NCBI GenBank assembly: GCA_001513505.1
Contig: LFTM01000297.1
Coordinates: 1-5,814 of the forward strand
Origin: Clostridiales bacterium DTU092
GTDB lineage: Bacteria; Bacillota; Clostridia; Caldicoprobacterales; Caldicoprobacteraceae
Direction: 5' to 3'
DNA length: 5,814 bases
In this document: positions 1 to 5,814 of the stretch, piece by piece
How the letters are laid out: each line of letters opens with the position of its first letter
Numbering within the stretch: position 1 is the stretch's first letter
Translations under genes and position numbers: made by a program
The notes under the pieces: model-generated
What the model saw: the letters and a program-made list of their open reading frames with translations, nothing else
Database searches by the model: none
What the model was told of the DNA's origin: nothing

Positions 1-482
1 AACCCCTTCTCATAATCGGTTAATTTTTCGCCCATCCTGTTATTACCAAACGTATCTTGACCGGCACCCTCCATCGCCACCGATTCTGCAGAGTCACTCA
101 TAGCACTGCTGTCCGTAGCTATCATGGCTTCATCCCTCGGATCCAGTACGTCAAGCACTCTCATCGACAGCACAATAACCAGAACTGCCGCCACCATACC
201 TACCCATTTTACCCAATGAGGATAATTGCCTATCCTTTCACGGATAGTTGTATTCTGCACCTGCTGGGTTTCAAGACGCATACGTAACCTCTCGGAAAAC
301 CCATCGGGTATATCCACTTCTTCCAATTCTCCAACCAGGGTAACAACTTGTTTTATTTCTTTAAACCGGGTGAAACACTCCGGACATTCTTTCAGATGTT
401 TCTCGACTTTTTTCGCATTGACCTCATCCAACATCCCGTCTATATAAAGGGTGATAAATTGTCGAGTGTCTTTACAATCCAT
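1..482 (-). CDS. Putative membrane-anchored zinc-type anti-sigma factor (zf-HC2), 3' end cut by window
   Basis: This is the first 160 codons of a gene that runs off the left edge with no stop. The start is ATG at 482-480, preceded by a GGGGTGAGG ribosome binding site. The N-terminus has the anti-sigma zinc-finger pattern: Cys3, then His29-x3-Cys33-x2-Cys36 (HLKECPEC). In this family the residues bind zinc and the domain clamps the partner ECF sigma factor. A single hydrophobic helix at about residues 89-110 follows (starting near HWVKWVGMVAAVLVIVL), so the N-terminus should be cytoplasmic and the rest extracytoplasmic. The visible outer part (about 111-160) is rich in Ser, Ala, Asp and Met and looks like a flexible linker. 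It starts 14 bases after the stop of the ECF sigma gene, so the two are almost certainly co-transcribed and partners. Clostridial proteins with this layout often carry a DUF4349-type outer domain, but that part is outside the window. The partner assignment is inferred from adjacency. Confidence 0.85.
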   Translation of the reverse strand, partial: MDCKDTRQFITLYIDGMLDEVNAKKVEKHLKECPECFTRFKEIKQVVTLVGELEEVDIPDGFSERLRMRLETQQVQNTTIRERIGNYPHWVKWVGMVAAVLVIVLSMRVLDVLDPRDEAMIATDSSAMSDSAESVAMEGAGQDTFGNNRMGEKLTDYEKG

Positions 483-496
483 TTACCTCACCCCTT

Positions 497-1057
497 TCAT
501 ATTTTCCCTTTAAGGGCGTCCGTAAGTGCAGCTCTGGCACGATTGATATGAGATTTTACGGTACCCAAAGGCAACTGTAATATCTCAGCTATTTCCTCAT
601 AACTGTAGTTTTGTATGTCTCTGAGAATAATAACTGTTTTATATTTTGGTTTCAGACTTGCTATGCAGGCTTGTATCTTTTCATACCGCTCTTTTTGAAT
701 CACTTCATCTTCCGGAAGCGGATTATCGGAAACCGGCTGCATGTTCCCAACGCCTTCATCATTGAAATAATCTAATGAGAAAATTTTAGCTTTTCTCTTT
801 TTCCTGTATTTATCCACACATGTGTTATATGCAATACGGTATATCCATGTCGAAAACTTGCTGTTTCCCTTGAACTTGTTCAAATTCCTGTATACCTTAA
901 TAAAAACTTCCTGAGCCAAATCCTCGGCATCTTCATGATTATTAGTCATTCTATAGCAATAGTTATAAATTTTCTTCTCATAAAGGGAGATCAATTTTTC
1001 AAAGGCGGATATGTCTCCGTCTCTGGCCTTTTCAATCAGCAAGGCCTCCTGATTCAC
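497..1057 (-). CDS. ECF-family RNA polymerase sigma factor (sigma-70 regions 2 and 4)
   Basis: A 186-residue protein of the usual length for an ECF sigma factor, which directs core RNA polymerase to a small set of stress or envelope promoters. Region 2 spans about residues 24-90, with the core-binding DAEDLAQEVFIKVYR at 43-57 and the -10-recognition/melting helix FSTWIYRIAYNTCVDKYR at 68-85 followed by a Lys/Arg cluster. Region 4 spans about 127-180, with the -35-binding helix-turn-helix YSYEEIAEILQLPLGTVKSH at 151-170. Between them is only a short acidic linker, with no region 3, as expected for ECF proteins. I chose the GTG at 1057-1055 because it sits 6 bases after a very strong purine-rich binding site. 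The upstream in-frame ATGs at 1096 and 1090 lack one and would add a non-homologous N-terminus. It is followed after 14 bases by a zinc-type anti-sigma gene, its likely regulator. The exact ECF subgroup and target regulon cannot be read from the sequence. Confidence 0.95.
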   Translation of the reverse strand: MNQEALLIEKARDGDISAFEKLISLYEKKIYNYCYRMTNNHEDAEDLAQEVFIKVYRNLNKFKGNSKFSTWIYRIAYNTCVDKYRKKRKAKIFSLDYFNDEGVGNMQPVSDNPLPEDEVIQKERYEKIQACIASLKPKYKTVIILRDIQNYSYEEIAEILQLPLGTVKSHINRARAALTDALKGKI

Positions 1058-1063
1058 ACTGTT

Positions 1064-1074
1064 CCCCTCCCCCC
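1064..1074 (-). promoter_or_regulatory. Ribosome binding site that fixes the GTG start of the ECF sigma gene
   Basis: On the minus strand the sequence GGGGGGAGGGG ends 6 bases before the GTG at 1057. This is ideal spacing and decides the start in favour of GTG over the ATGs at 1096 and 1090, which have no purine-rich site upstream. Confidence 0.8.
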
Positions 1075-1124
1075 TATATGCTGCAATCATAATCATCGGT
1101 ACGCACGTTTATATACTTATGGTG

Positions 1125-1154
1125 TTTATATATATCAAAACCTGCTATTGTCAA
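1125..1154 (-). promoter_or_regulatory. Predicted sigma-A-type promoter for the ECF sigma/anti-sigma operon
   Basis: On the minus strand a perfect -35 box TTGACA (1154-1149) is followed after 18 bases by TATAAA (1130-1125); a TATATA two bases closer gives a 16-base spacer. Transcription would begin near 1118, leaving a leader of about 60 bases before the GTG start. The -35 box lies inside a short palindrome, TATTGTCAATA (1146-1156), which could bind a repressor. The promoter call is from consensus matching only; the region is AT-rich, so the -10 register is uncertain. Confidence 0.6.
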
Positions 1155-1229
1155 TACAGACAGGTATTATGGGACCGATCTGTTTTATATATAATATATA
1201 ATACATGTCCTGATATTCTGAATTATACT

Positions 1230-1245
1230 GATTGATTCATCAATC
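1230..1245. repeat. Perfect 7-bp inverted repeat, possible operator
   Basis: GATTGAT and ATCAATC flank a 2-base centre (TC), giving a 16-base dyad. It lies about 75 bases upstream of the predicted -35 box of the ECF sigma promoter. The tiny centre is unsuited to an RNA hairpin and better fits a dimeric protein-binding site. No regulator is identified. Confidence 0.4.
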
Positions 1246-1311
1246 TATCCGCAAATCCGGAACTCAACCGGGTTGATAATCATCACAGGTAACAATATAT
1301 TTTTAACAACC

Positions 1312-1328
1312 GATATAACAATTATATC
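1312..1328. repeat. Perfect 7-bp inverted repeat, possible operator or weak hairpin
   Basis: GATATAA and TTATATC flank a 3-base centre, giving a 17-base dyad about 65 bases after the sbcC stop. As RNA it would be a weak, nearly all-AU hairpin without an adjacent U-run, so it is a poor intrinsic terminator. A DNA-binding site is an alternative, and in such AT-rich sequence chance is also possible. Confidence 0.35.
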
Positions 1329-1391
1329 ACAATACACATACAGCTTTGTACCACATATCAAAAATTTGTATATTTAGTCCTATTAATGGGA

Positions 1392-3956
1392 TTATCCTAC
1401 TATTTTGAAGGTGGAACCCAGCGGAGTTTTTACCACTTCTATCTGTACAGGAAATGAATCTTTAAGTTCCTGCACATGAGTAATCACCAGTATCTTATCA
1501 AACTCATCCCTAATGGCGTTTATAACCTCAACCAACCTCTCCCTCCCCTGTTCATCCAGAACACCGAACCCTTCATCAAGTATCAGCATCCGCATATTTG
1601 CACCTGCTCTATTGGCCAATATCTTGGCTAAAGCTATGCGTATAGCAAAATTAATGCGAAATTCCTCCCCGCCGGAATAGGTCTCATACTTCCTTGTATC
1701 CATTCCATCCGATATTTTAATGTCCAGTGTTTCCATTACATTCCCGGATTTTGTATCCCTTTGCGTCAAAAACTCAACAGCTAAACGTCCATCAGTTATT
1801 TTTGCCAGTATTCGGTTTGCTTCATCCTGAAGCTCGGGAATAGCATTTTCTATAATTGCAGCCTGTATTCCCCGCTTTCCATATATCAATGCCAGAGTAT
1901 TGTACAGCTCCAGCTGTTTATTTAATTCTTCCTGTTCCTTTCTTTTTTGCTTCCGCAGCTTCCCCGCTTCGCGGATTTTTTCCATCCGTTCTCCCAGAGC
2001 ACCTCTTTGGGCCTCCAGCTGCCGTATCTCCCGATGAATACACTGCATATCCCTTTCCAGTTCCGATATTTTTTGCATTATATCAGGCAAATCCTTTATT
2101 GCATCCTGAAGATCTTGTTTAATCCGATTAATGTCCTCTAAATATTTCTTTCTTTCATCAATCAGTCTGGTGATACGCTTAAGACTCTCGGACCCGGAAA
2201 CCATCCCGGCTTTAGCCTTCTGCAGGGTCTCCCATTCACTGGGTACTCTGTTAAGTTGTTTTACCTGTTCCTGAACGTTCCGATGCAACTCTGCATCATA
2301 ACCTATCTCTGATACCTTTTGTTCCAGCTCCCTAAGCCGGCTTATCAGATCTTCATTATAGGTTTTTTGCTCAAACTGCTTTCTCAAAGGTACAACCTGT
2401 TCGTTTAATTCATCGATTTTCTTTTTGGCTTCACGGCATTCTTCAAGCTGACGGGCAAGCAAAGCCGCCTGACCCTCCAGCCTCCCCCGCTCTTTAAGTT
2501 TGAGCCTGATATCCTTGAGCTCTGCTTCAATTTTTTTGCGCTGTTTCGCCAGATCTTCCGTCGCTTTTTCTATCTCTTTTATTCCCTGGCGCACTTCCTT
2601 ACCTTCTTTAGTCACATCCTTCAGCAGCCGTTCCTTATGCCCGGCGTCAAGCGTTCTTCCACAGACAGGACAGTCAGCCTCCGCTTCCTTAAGCGCCATG
2701 TACCGCTCCCTTAAATCCTTGAGCTGCTGGTTTAAGGTATCCCTCCTTGCCGCTAAATTAGCGGTTTCTTGTGCAATATCGGCGGTTTCCTTTTCCAGGT
2801 CAGCCAGGTATTTTTCCAGCATGTCAAGCTCCTGAATCTTTTTGTTACACTGCTCCCATTCCTGTTTCAACCCATCTTCTTTTAGCACTTTTTCCTGCTG
2901 CTGTTTTACTTCCTTTTCCAGAATTTGAATGCGATGCAGTATATCCTGTTCCCGGACCCGCATTTCACCTTCAATCCGTTCCTTCTGACGCATAAGCTCG
3001 GCACTGCGTTGAAATTTGTTGTACAATTCCTTTTCCCGGTTCAGCAGGCTCCTTAATTCAGCATAGCTTTTTTCAATCTCAGCCTCCCTCTTGAGTATTT
3101 CCCCATATTCTTCAAGCCTGGTCCTTATATCAGCCTCATCTTTTTTTAAGGAATCGATTTCCTTACTGCCTCTGTCCAGCGCATCCTGGTAATTCTCCAC
3201 CCTCTCCTTTATGGTGTCTTTCTCCTGTTTGCGCCGGTTAAGCTCTGTAAGCTGTTCCCTAAAGAGTTTTTCCCTGTCCTGAATTTCTGTAAGGGTCTTC
3301 ATCACCTGAGCCATTTCCTCTTCTATTTCATCTTTTACAGACACCTGCTGTTCCAGATTATCCAGCTCACGCTCCAGCCATTCCAGCCTGCTCCGGAGTT
3401 CGTTACGCTTATCAAGAGCTTTCCTCTCCAGTTTTTCGTAAACCGACAGGTTCAGGATCTCGGCCAGTATCTCCTTTCGCTCGTTCGGTTTTTTCATAGC
3501 AAAGAGATCAGCTTTACCCTGACTTAAATACCCTGTACATAGATAAGTCTCGTAGTCCAGCTTAATTATCTCCTGGATCTTAAGCTGCGTCTCATCTATG
3601 CGATTTCCGCTGATAGGCACAAAATCATCGCCCTGTTTTATCATAAGATCAAGGGCAGACTGCCCTCTTCTCTTATCGCGCTTCCGGATTACCTTGTATA
3701 TGTTCCCCTCTTCCTCAAATGTAAATGCAACCTCCATATCATCGGTACCCGATCTGACCAGATCATCTATTCCTCCCCTGCCGTCCATGCCCTTACATTT
3801 ACCCCAAACACACCAGGCAATGGCATCAGCAAGCGACGATTTTCCATGTCCATTTTCTCCGCTTAACAGAGCAATATCAAACTGTTCAAAATCCAAAACG
3901 GGAGCGTTCTCACCGTATGATTTAAAGTTTCTTACATACAGGGACAGAGGTATCAT
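1392..3956 (-). CDS. sbcC: SbcC/Rad50-type SMC-like ATPase of the SbcCD nuclease complex
   Basis: An 854-residue ATPase that partners SbcD to recognise and trim DNA ends and hairpins in the cytoplasm. The N-terminal ATPase half has Walker A GENGHGKSS (33-41) and the Q-loop LSQGKADLF with Gln146. Long Lys/Glu-rich heptad stretches follow (about 172-425 and 440-690) and form two antiparallel coiled-coil arms. They meet at a zinc hook, CPVC (Cys429-Pro-Val-Cys432), which joins two molecules through a shared zinc ion. The C-terminal half has the ABC signature YSGGEEFRINF (SGGE at 761-764), Walker B LILDEGFGVLDE with Asp794/Glu795 and D-loop Asp801, and switch His827 (VITHVQE). DEGFGxLD resembles bacterial SbcC, while the length is close to archaeal Rad50 and clearly shorter than the roughly 1,050 residues of E. 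coli SbcC. The ATG overlaps the sbcD stop by 4 bases (ATGA) and follows a strong AAGGAGGAGGGAG site, so the two are translationally coupled. All catalytic motifs are intact, with no frameshift. Confidence 0.96.
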   Translation of the reverse strand: MIPLSLYVRNFKSYGENAPVLDFEQFDIALLSGENGHGKSSLADAIAWCVWGKCKGMDGRGGIDDLVRSGTDDMEVAFTFEEEGNIYKVIRKRDKRRGQSALDLMIKQGDDFVPISGNRIDETQLKIQEIIKLDYETYLCTGYLSQGKADLFAMKKPNERKEILAEILNLSVYEKLERKALDKRNELRSRLEWLERELDNLEQQVSVKDEIEEEMAQVMKTLTEIQDREKLFREQLTELNRRKQEKDTIKERVENYQDALDRGSKEIDSLKKDEADIRTRLEEYGEILKREAEIEKSYAELRSLLNREKELYNKFQRSAELMRQKERIEGEMRVREQDILHRIQILEKEVKQQQEKVLKEDGLKQEWEQCNKKIQELDMLEKYLADLEKETADIAQETANLAARRDTLNQQLKDLRERYMALKEAEADCPVCGRTLDAGHKERLLKDVTKEGKEVRQGIKEIEKATEDLAKQRKKIEAELKDIRLKLKERGRLEGQAALLARQLEECREAKKKIDELNEQVVPLRKQFEQKTYNEDLISRLRELEQKVSEIGYDAELHRNVQEQVKQLNRVPSEWETLQKAKAGMVSGSESLKRITRLIDERKKYLEDINRIKQDLQDAIKDLPDIMQKISELERDMQCIHREIRQLEAQRGALGERMEKIREAGKLRKQKRKEQEELNKQLELYNTLALIYGKRGIQAAIIENAIPELQDEANRILAKITDGRLAVEFLTQRDTKSGNVMETLDIKISDGMDTRKYETYSGGEEFRINFAIRIALAKILANRAGANMRMLILDEGFGVLDEQGRERLVEVINAIRDEFDKILVITHVQELKDSFPVQIEVVKTPLGSTFKIVG

Positions 3957-5176
3957 ATGGCTCCCTCCTCCTTGAGTTCTTGTATCAGCTGATCATTCAC
4001 TTTAATAAGCTCCTGGTCTATGTCCCGGTATTCCTGTTTCTTGGAAATGTATTCTGAAATAGCCTGCCTGATATCCATTTTCTCAGTAATCCCCGGATGC
4101 CGCAGATGTGATAGATCCGAGACTATATCCTTTTCAATACCTGCGACATAAAAGGCCCTGTCACGAAGAATCCTGTATAACTCCCGTTCTCTGAGGTTAG
4201 ATATATCGTGAGACTTAAGCTTTACCCTAATTTTTACAATAGCGTCATCCAAAACTTCATCTTCTATTGCCTTGACAACCTCCTCAAATGGTTGGCCGCC
4301 GGTTGCATCCACATAAAAGGTTCTGAAAGGGCGGGTATCCAGCTTTATAAACTCATAAGAAGCATCCCCTTTTTTCAGGGATACCTCCACAAACCCTTTA
4401 TCCTCTCTCTCCTCATTGAAATCCACTCTGTCAATGCTGCCGCAGTAAACAACAGGCGGTTTTTCATACAGTATCTGGTGCTTATGAATGTGTCCCAGCG
4501 CTACATAATCCAGTTCGGTCCTTGCAAAGAAGCCTGCAGGCAGTGTTACTTCCCTCCCAAGCATAATGGCCTTTTCCGAGCCCGGTACTGCGCCAATTAA
4601 GGAGAAATGAGACATAAGAACGGCTGGCAGCTCGGGATTAAGTCTTTGTATAAGCATATCCAGTATCTGTCCCAGCCTGTCGCGAACCGAGACGGAGATA
4701 TCCTGGATACTGGAACCCTCCACTGCCAGATTGCTGGGGGAAGCATAAGGCAGCGCCACAATCTGGAGGGGACCACGCCGGGTATCCAGCACATCCACAA
4801 CGGGTTTTCTCCGTACATACACTCCCGGAAGATCCACCACATCGTATATCTCTACCGATGTAGCTTTCCCTACAGCGTTGTGCAGATCATGGTTGCCTAC
4901 GATTATATATACAATTATTCCTGCATCGGACAAACGTTTAATCCTTTTGGCAAATTCCCGCTGCTGCGTGACATCGGGCTCTCTGTTTTTGAATACATCA
5001 CCGCATATTAATACCGCGTCAGTTTGATTGTCAACGGCATAATCCACCAGTTTATCCAGTGTCTGCAGGAAGTCCATAAGGCGGGTATGCATACCTGTAG
5101 TACCATCCACCCTGCCGTAGTTCTGCACACCTATATGAAGATCTCCTGTATGAATCAAACGAATAGGTTCAATCAT
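3953..5176 (-). CDS. sbcD: SbcD/Mre11-type DNA repair exonuclease (metallophosphoesterase)
   Basis: A 407-residue nuclease subunit of the SbcCD (Mre11-Rad50-like) complex, which degrades DNA ends and opens hairpins using two divalent metal ions, usually manganese. All metallophosphoesterase motifs are visible in order: GDLHIG with Asp12 and His14, CGDVF with Asp60, GNHD with Asn95 and His96, MSHFS with His190, and GHIHKH with His229 and His231, followed by YCGSIDRVDF (244-253). The rest is a capping region (about 270-340) and a C-terminal, charged helical segment (about 365-405) that in the family contacts the base of the Rad50/SbcC coiled coil. Length matches E. coli SbcD (about 400). The start overlaps the stop of the upstream HerA-like gene by 4 bases (ATGA), with AAGGAG 11 bases before the ATG. 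Its own stop overlaps the sbcC start in the same way. This implies one transcript and coupled translation of all three genes. The gene appears fully intact. Confidence 0.96.
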   Translation of the reverse strand: MIEPIRLIHTGDLHIGVQNYGRVDGTTGMHTRLMDFLQTLDKLVDYAVDNQTDAVLICGDVFKNREPDVTQQREFAKRIKRLSDAGIIVYIIVGNHDLHNAVGKATSVEIYDVVDLPGVYVRRKPVVDVLDTRRGPLQIVALPYASPSNLAVEGSSIQDISVSVRDRLGQILDMLIQRLNPELPAVLMSHFSLIGAVPGSEKAIMLGREVTLPAGFFARTELDYVALGHIHKHQILYEKPPVVYCGSIDRVDFNEEREDKGFVEVSLKKGDASYEFIKLDTRPFRTFYVDATGGQPFEEVVKAIEDEVLDDAIVKIRVKLKSHDISNLRERELYRILRDRAFYVAGIEKDIVSDLSHLRHPGITEKMDIRQAISEYISKKQEYRDIDQELIKVNDQLIQELKEEGAI

Positions 5177-5814
5177 TCGCCGTACAGCTCCTTCATCAGA
5201 TCATCAAACTCTTTACCGGGGGGCATCTCCTGTTCATAATCTGCTTTTGATAATGAAGAGGTACTATTGTTACCCCCAGCGCCGGAACTTAACAGGCTTT
5301 TACTGCCACCATAATCATCGCGGGTAATTTCCTTATAAAACGTTTCGTCATAGGTACGGGTCCTGATAACCACGGGCATGGGGACCGCATGCCCCATTAT
5401 GATAGCCTGCTGCTTGGTGTCCAGACTGGCCAGGACATTGCGCAGCATTCTGGCGTTGTTTACACCGCTTAATACCGATTCAATATCCTTTTCCTCTGTC
5501 AGCAGAGCTACTATTTTGGTACCCAGCTGGGAGTGAACCTCCGGATCTATCCCTGAAGGTCTCTGATCCACTACAAGCAGCGTTACATTATATTTTCTCA
5601 TCTCCCTGGCTATCATGCCAAATATGGTCTGCCGGGACATATCCGGGCTCAAAAACTTGTGTGCTTCCTCTATAACTATTACCAGGGGTGTATTGTTTTC
5701 CCTCGTTCCGCCCAGAGCCTTTTCGCTCCGTTTGACATACAGCTCATGGATACGCCGGGTCAGTATATTGGCCACCAGCATATAGGCCAGCATGCTCCTC
5801 TGGTGTCCAAACTC
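5173..5814 (-). CDS. herA: HerA-like FtsK/HerA-clade ATPase, C-terminal part (start beyond window)
   Basis: The reading frame is open to the right edge, so only the last 213 residues are seen; the internal ATG at 5793 is not the true start. In visible numbering, the Walker B strand is PLVIVIEEAHKFL with Glu49-Glu50, followed by the Arg-rich helix IAREMRKYNV and the sensor strand LLVVDQRPSGIDPEV (Asp83-Gln84-Arg85). The C-terminal beta segment, GHAVPMPVVIRTR, is typical of HerA proteins, which form hexameric ring translocases moving along double-stranded DNA. Walker A and any N-terminal HAS-barrel lie outside the window. The last 45 or so residues form a Gly/Ser/Asn-rich linker ending in an acidic helix-like peptide (EFDDLMKELYGE). 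The gene overlaps sbcD by 4 bases (ATGA). In archaea HerA works with NurA and Mre11-Rad50 to resect breaks for recombination; the same role is inferred here from the linkage. A less specific DUF87-type ATPase is the main alternative. Confidence 0.85.
   Translation of the reverse strand, partial: EFGHQRSMLAYMLVANILTRRIHELYVKRSEKALGGTRENNTPLVIVIEEAHKFLSPDMSRQTIFGMIAREMRKYNVTLLVVDQRPSGIDPEVHSQLGTKIVALLTEEKDIESVLSGVNNARMLRNVLASLDTKQQAIIMGHAVPMPVVIRTRTYDETFYKEITRDDYGGSKSLLSSGAGGNNSTSSLSKADYEQEMPPGKEFDDLMKELYGE

Larger units (their letters stand above)
1058..1391. other. AT-rich intergenic spacer between sbcC and the ECF sigma gene
   Basis: This 334-base stretch has no ORF with a credible start and ribosome binding site, no tRNA-like structure and no repeat array. 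It holds the predicted promoter and ribosome binding site of the ECF sigma gene at its left end and three short inverted repeats (1230-1245, 1264-1276 and 1312-1328) further upstream. I could not find a GC-rich hairpin followed by a T-run on the minus strand, so how sbcC transcription ends is not clear. It is visibly more AT-rich than the flanking genes, as expected for a regulatory spacer. Confidence 0.7.

Noticed and set aside
57..551. Plus-strand ORFs over the anti-sigma and sigma genes
   Set aside because: They are antisense to well-supported genes, low in family-like motifs, and have no convincing binding sites.
497..1096. Longer sigma factor starting at ATG 1096
   Set aside because: The ATGs at 1096 and 1090 have no ribosome binding site, whereas the GTG at 1057 follows a very strong one and gives a normal ECF N-terminus.
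935..1201. Plus-strand 88-codon ORF reaching into the spacer
   Set aside because: Most of it is antisense to the sigma gene; no ribosome binding site, and its C-terminal part simply translates the AT-rich promoter region.
1257..1271. CCGG-N7-CCGG hairpin as sbcC terminator
   Set aside because: The stem is only 4 bp and no T-run follows on the minus strand.
1856..5239. Plus-strand ORFs inside sbcC and sbcD, and the 81-codon minus-strand ORF at 4597-4842
   Set aside because: They lie wholly within or across intact conserved genes in other frames and show composition expected from the shadow of coiled-coil or nuclease codons.
5173..5793. Complete HerA gene starting at ATG 5793
   Set aside because: The frame stays open for seven more codons to the window edge, and the Walker A part of the ATPase is missing, so 5793 is an internal Met.
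1..5814. CRISPR array, tRNA/rRNA, insertion sequence or prophage signs
   Set aside because: No regularly spaced repeats, cloverleaf-like structures, transposase motifs or terminal repeats were seen on either strand.

Overview
The window reads as chromosomal DNA from a low-to-moderate G+C Gram-positive bacterium, most likely a member of the Clostridia. The reasons are strong purine-rich ribosome binding sites in front of most starts, one GTG start, an ECF sigma/zinc-type anti-sigma pair of the kind common in Firmicutes, and a DNA-end-processing operon with a HerA-family ATPase that is better known from archaea. The organism call is an inference from gene content; there is no rRNA or other direct taxonomic marker. 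All five genes lie on the minus strand, so the biological reading direction is from 5814 down to 1.

Region 5814-1392 is a tightly coupled DNA double-strand-break-processing operon: the C-terminal part of a HerA-like FtsK/HerA-clade ATPase (start outside the window), then SbcD (Mre11-type nuclease), then SbcC (Rad50-type SMC ATPase with a CPVC zinc hook). Both junctions are 4-base ATGA stop/start overlaps, which points to translational coupling and balanced production. Together they resemble the archaeal HerA-NurA-Mre11-Rad50 end-resection module placed in a bacterial genome. No NurA nuclease is visible; if present, it would most likely lie upstream, beyond 5814.

Region 1391-1058 is a 334-base AT-rich spacer with no convincing gene. 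It carries a good sigma-A-type promoter for the downstream genes, a weaker overlapping ECF-like promoter candidate, and three short palindromes. I see no clear intrinsic terminator after sbcC.

Region 1057-1 holds a two-gene signalling unit: an ECF RNA polymerase sigma factor with a GTG start, followed 14 bases later by its probable membrane-anchored anti-sigma factor, which has a zinc-binding N-terminus and one transmembrane helix and is cut by the window edge. The anti-sigma would hold the sigma factor at the membrane until an envelope or redox signal releases it; the signal cannot be told from the sequence.
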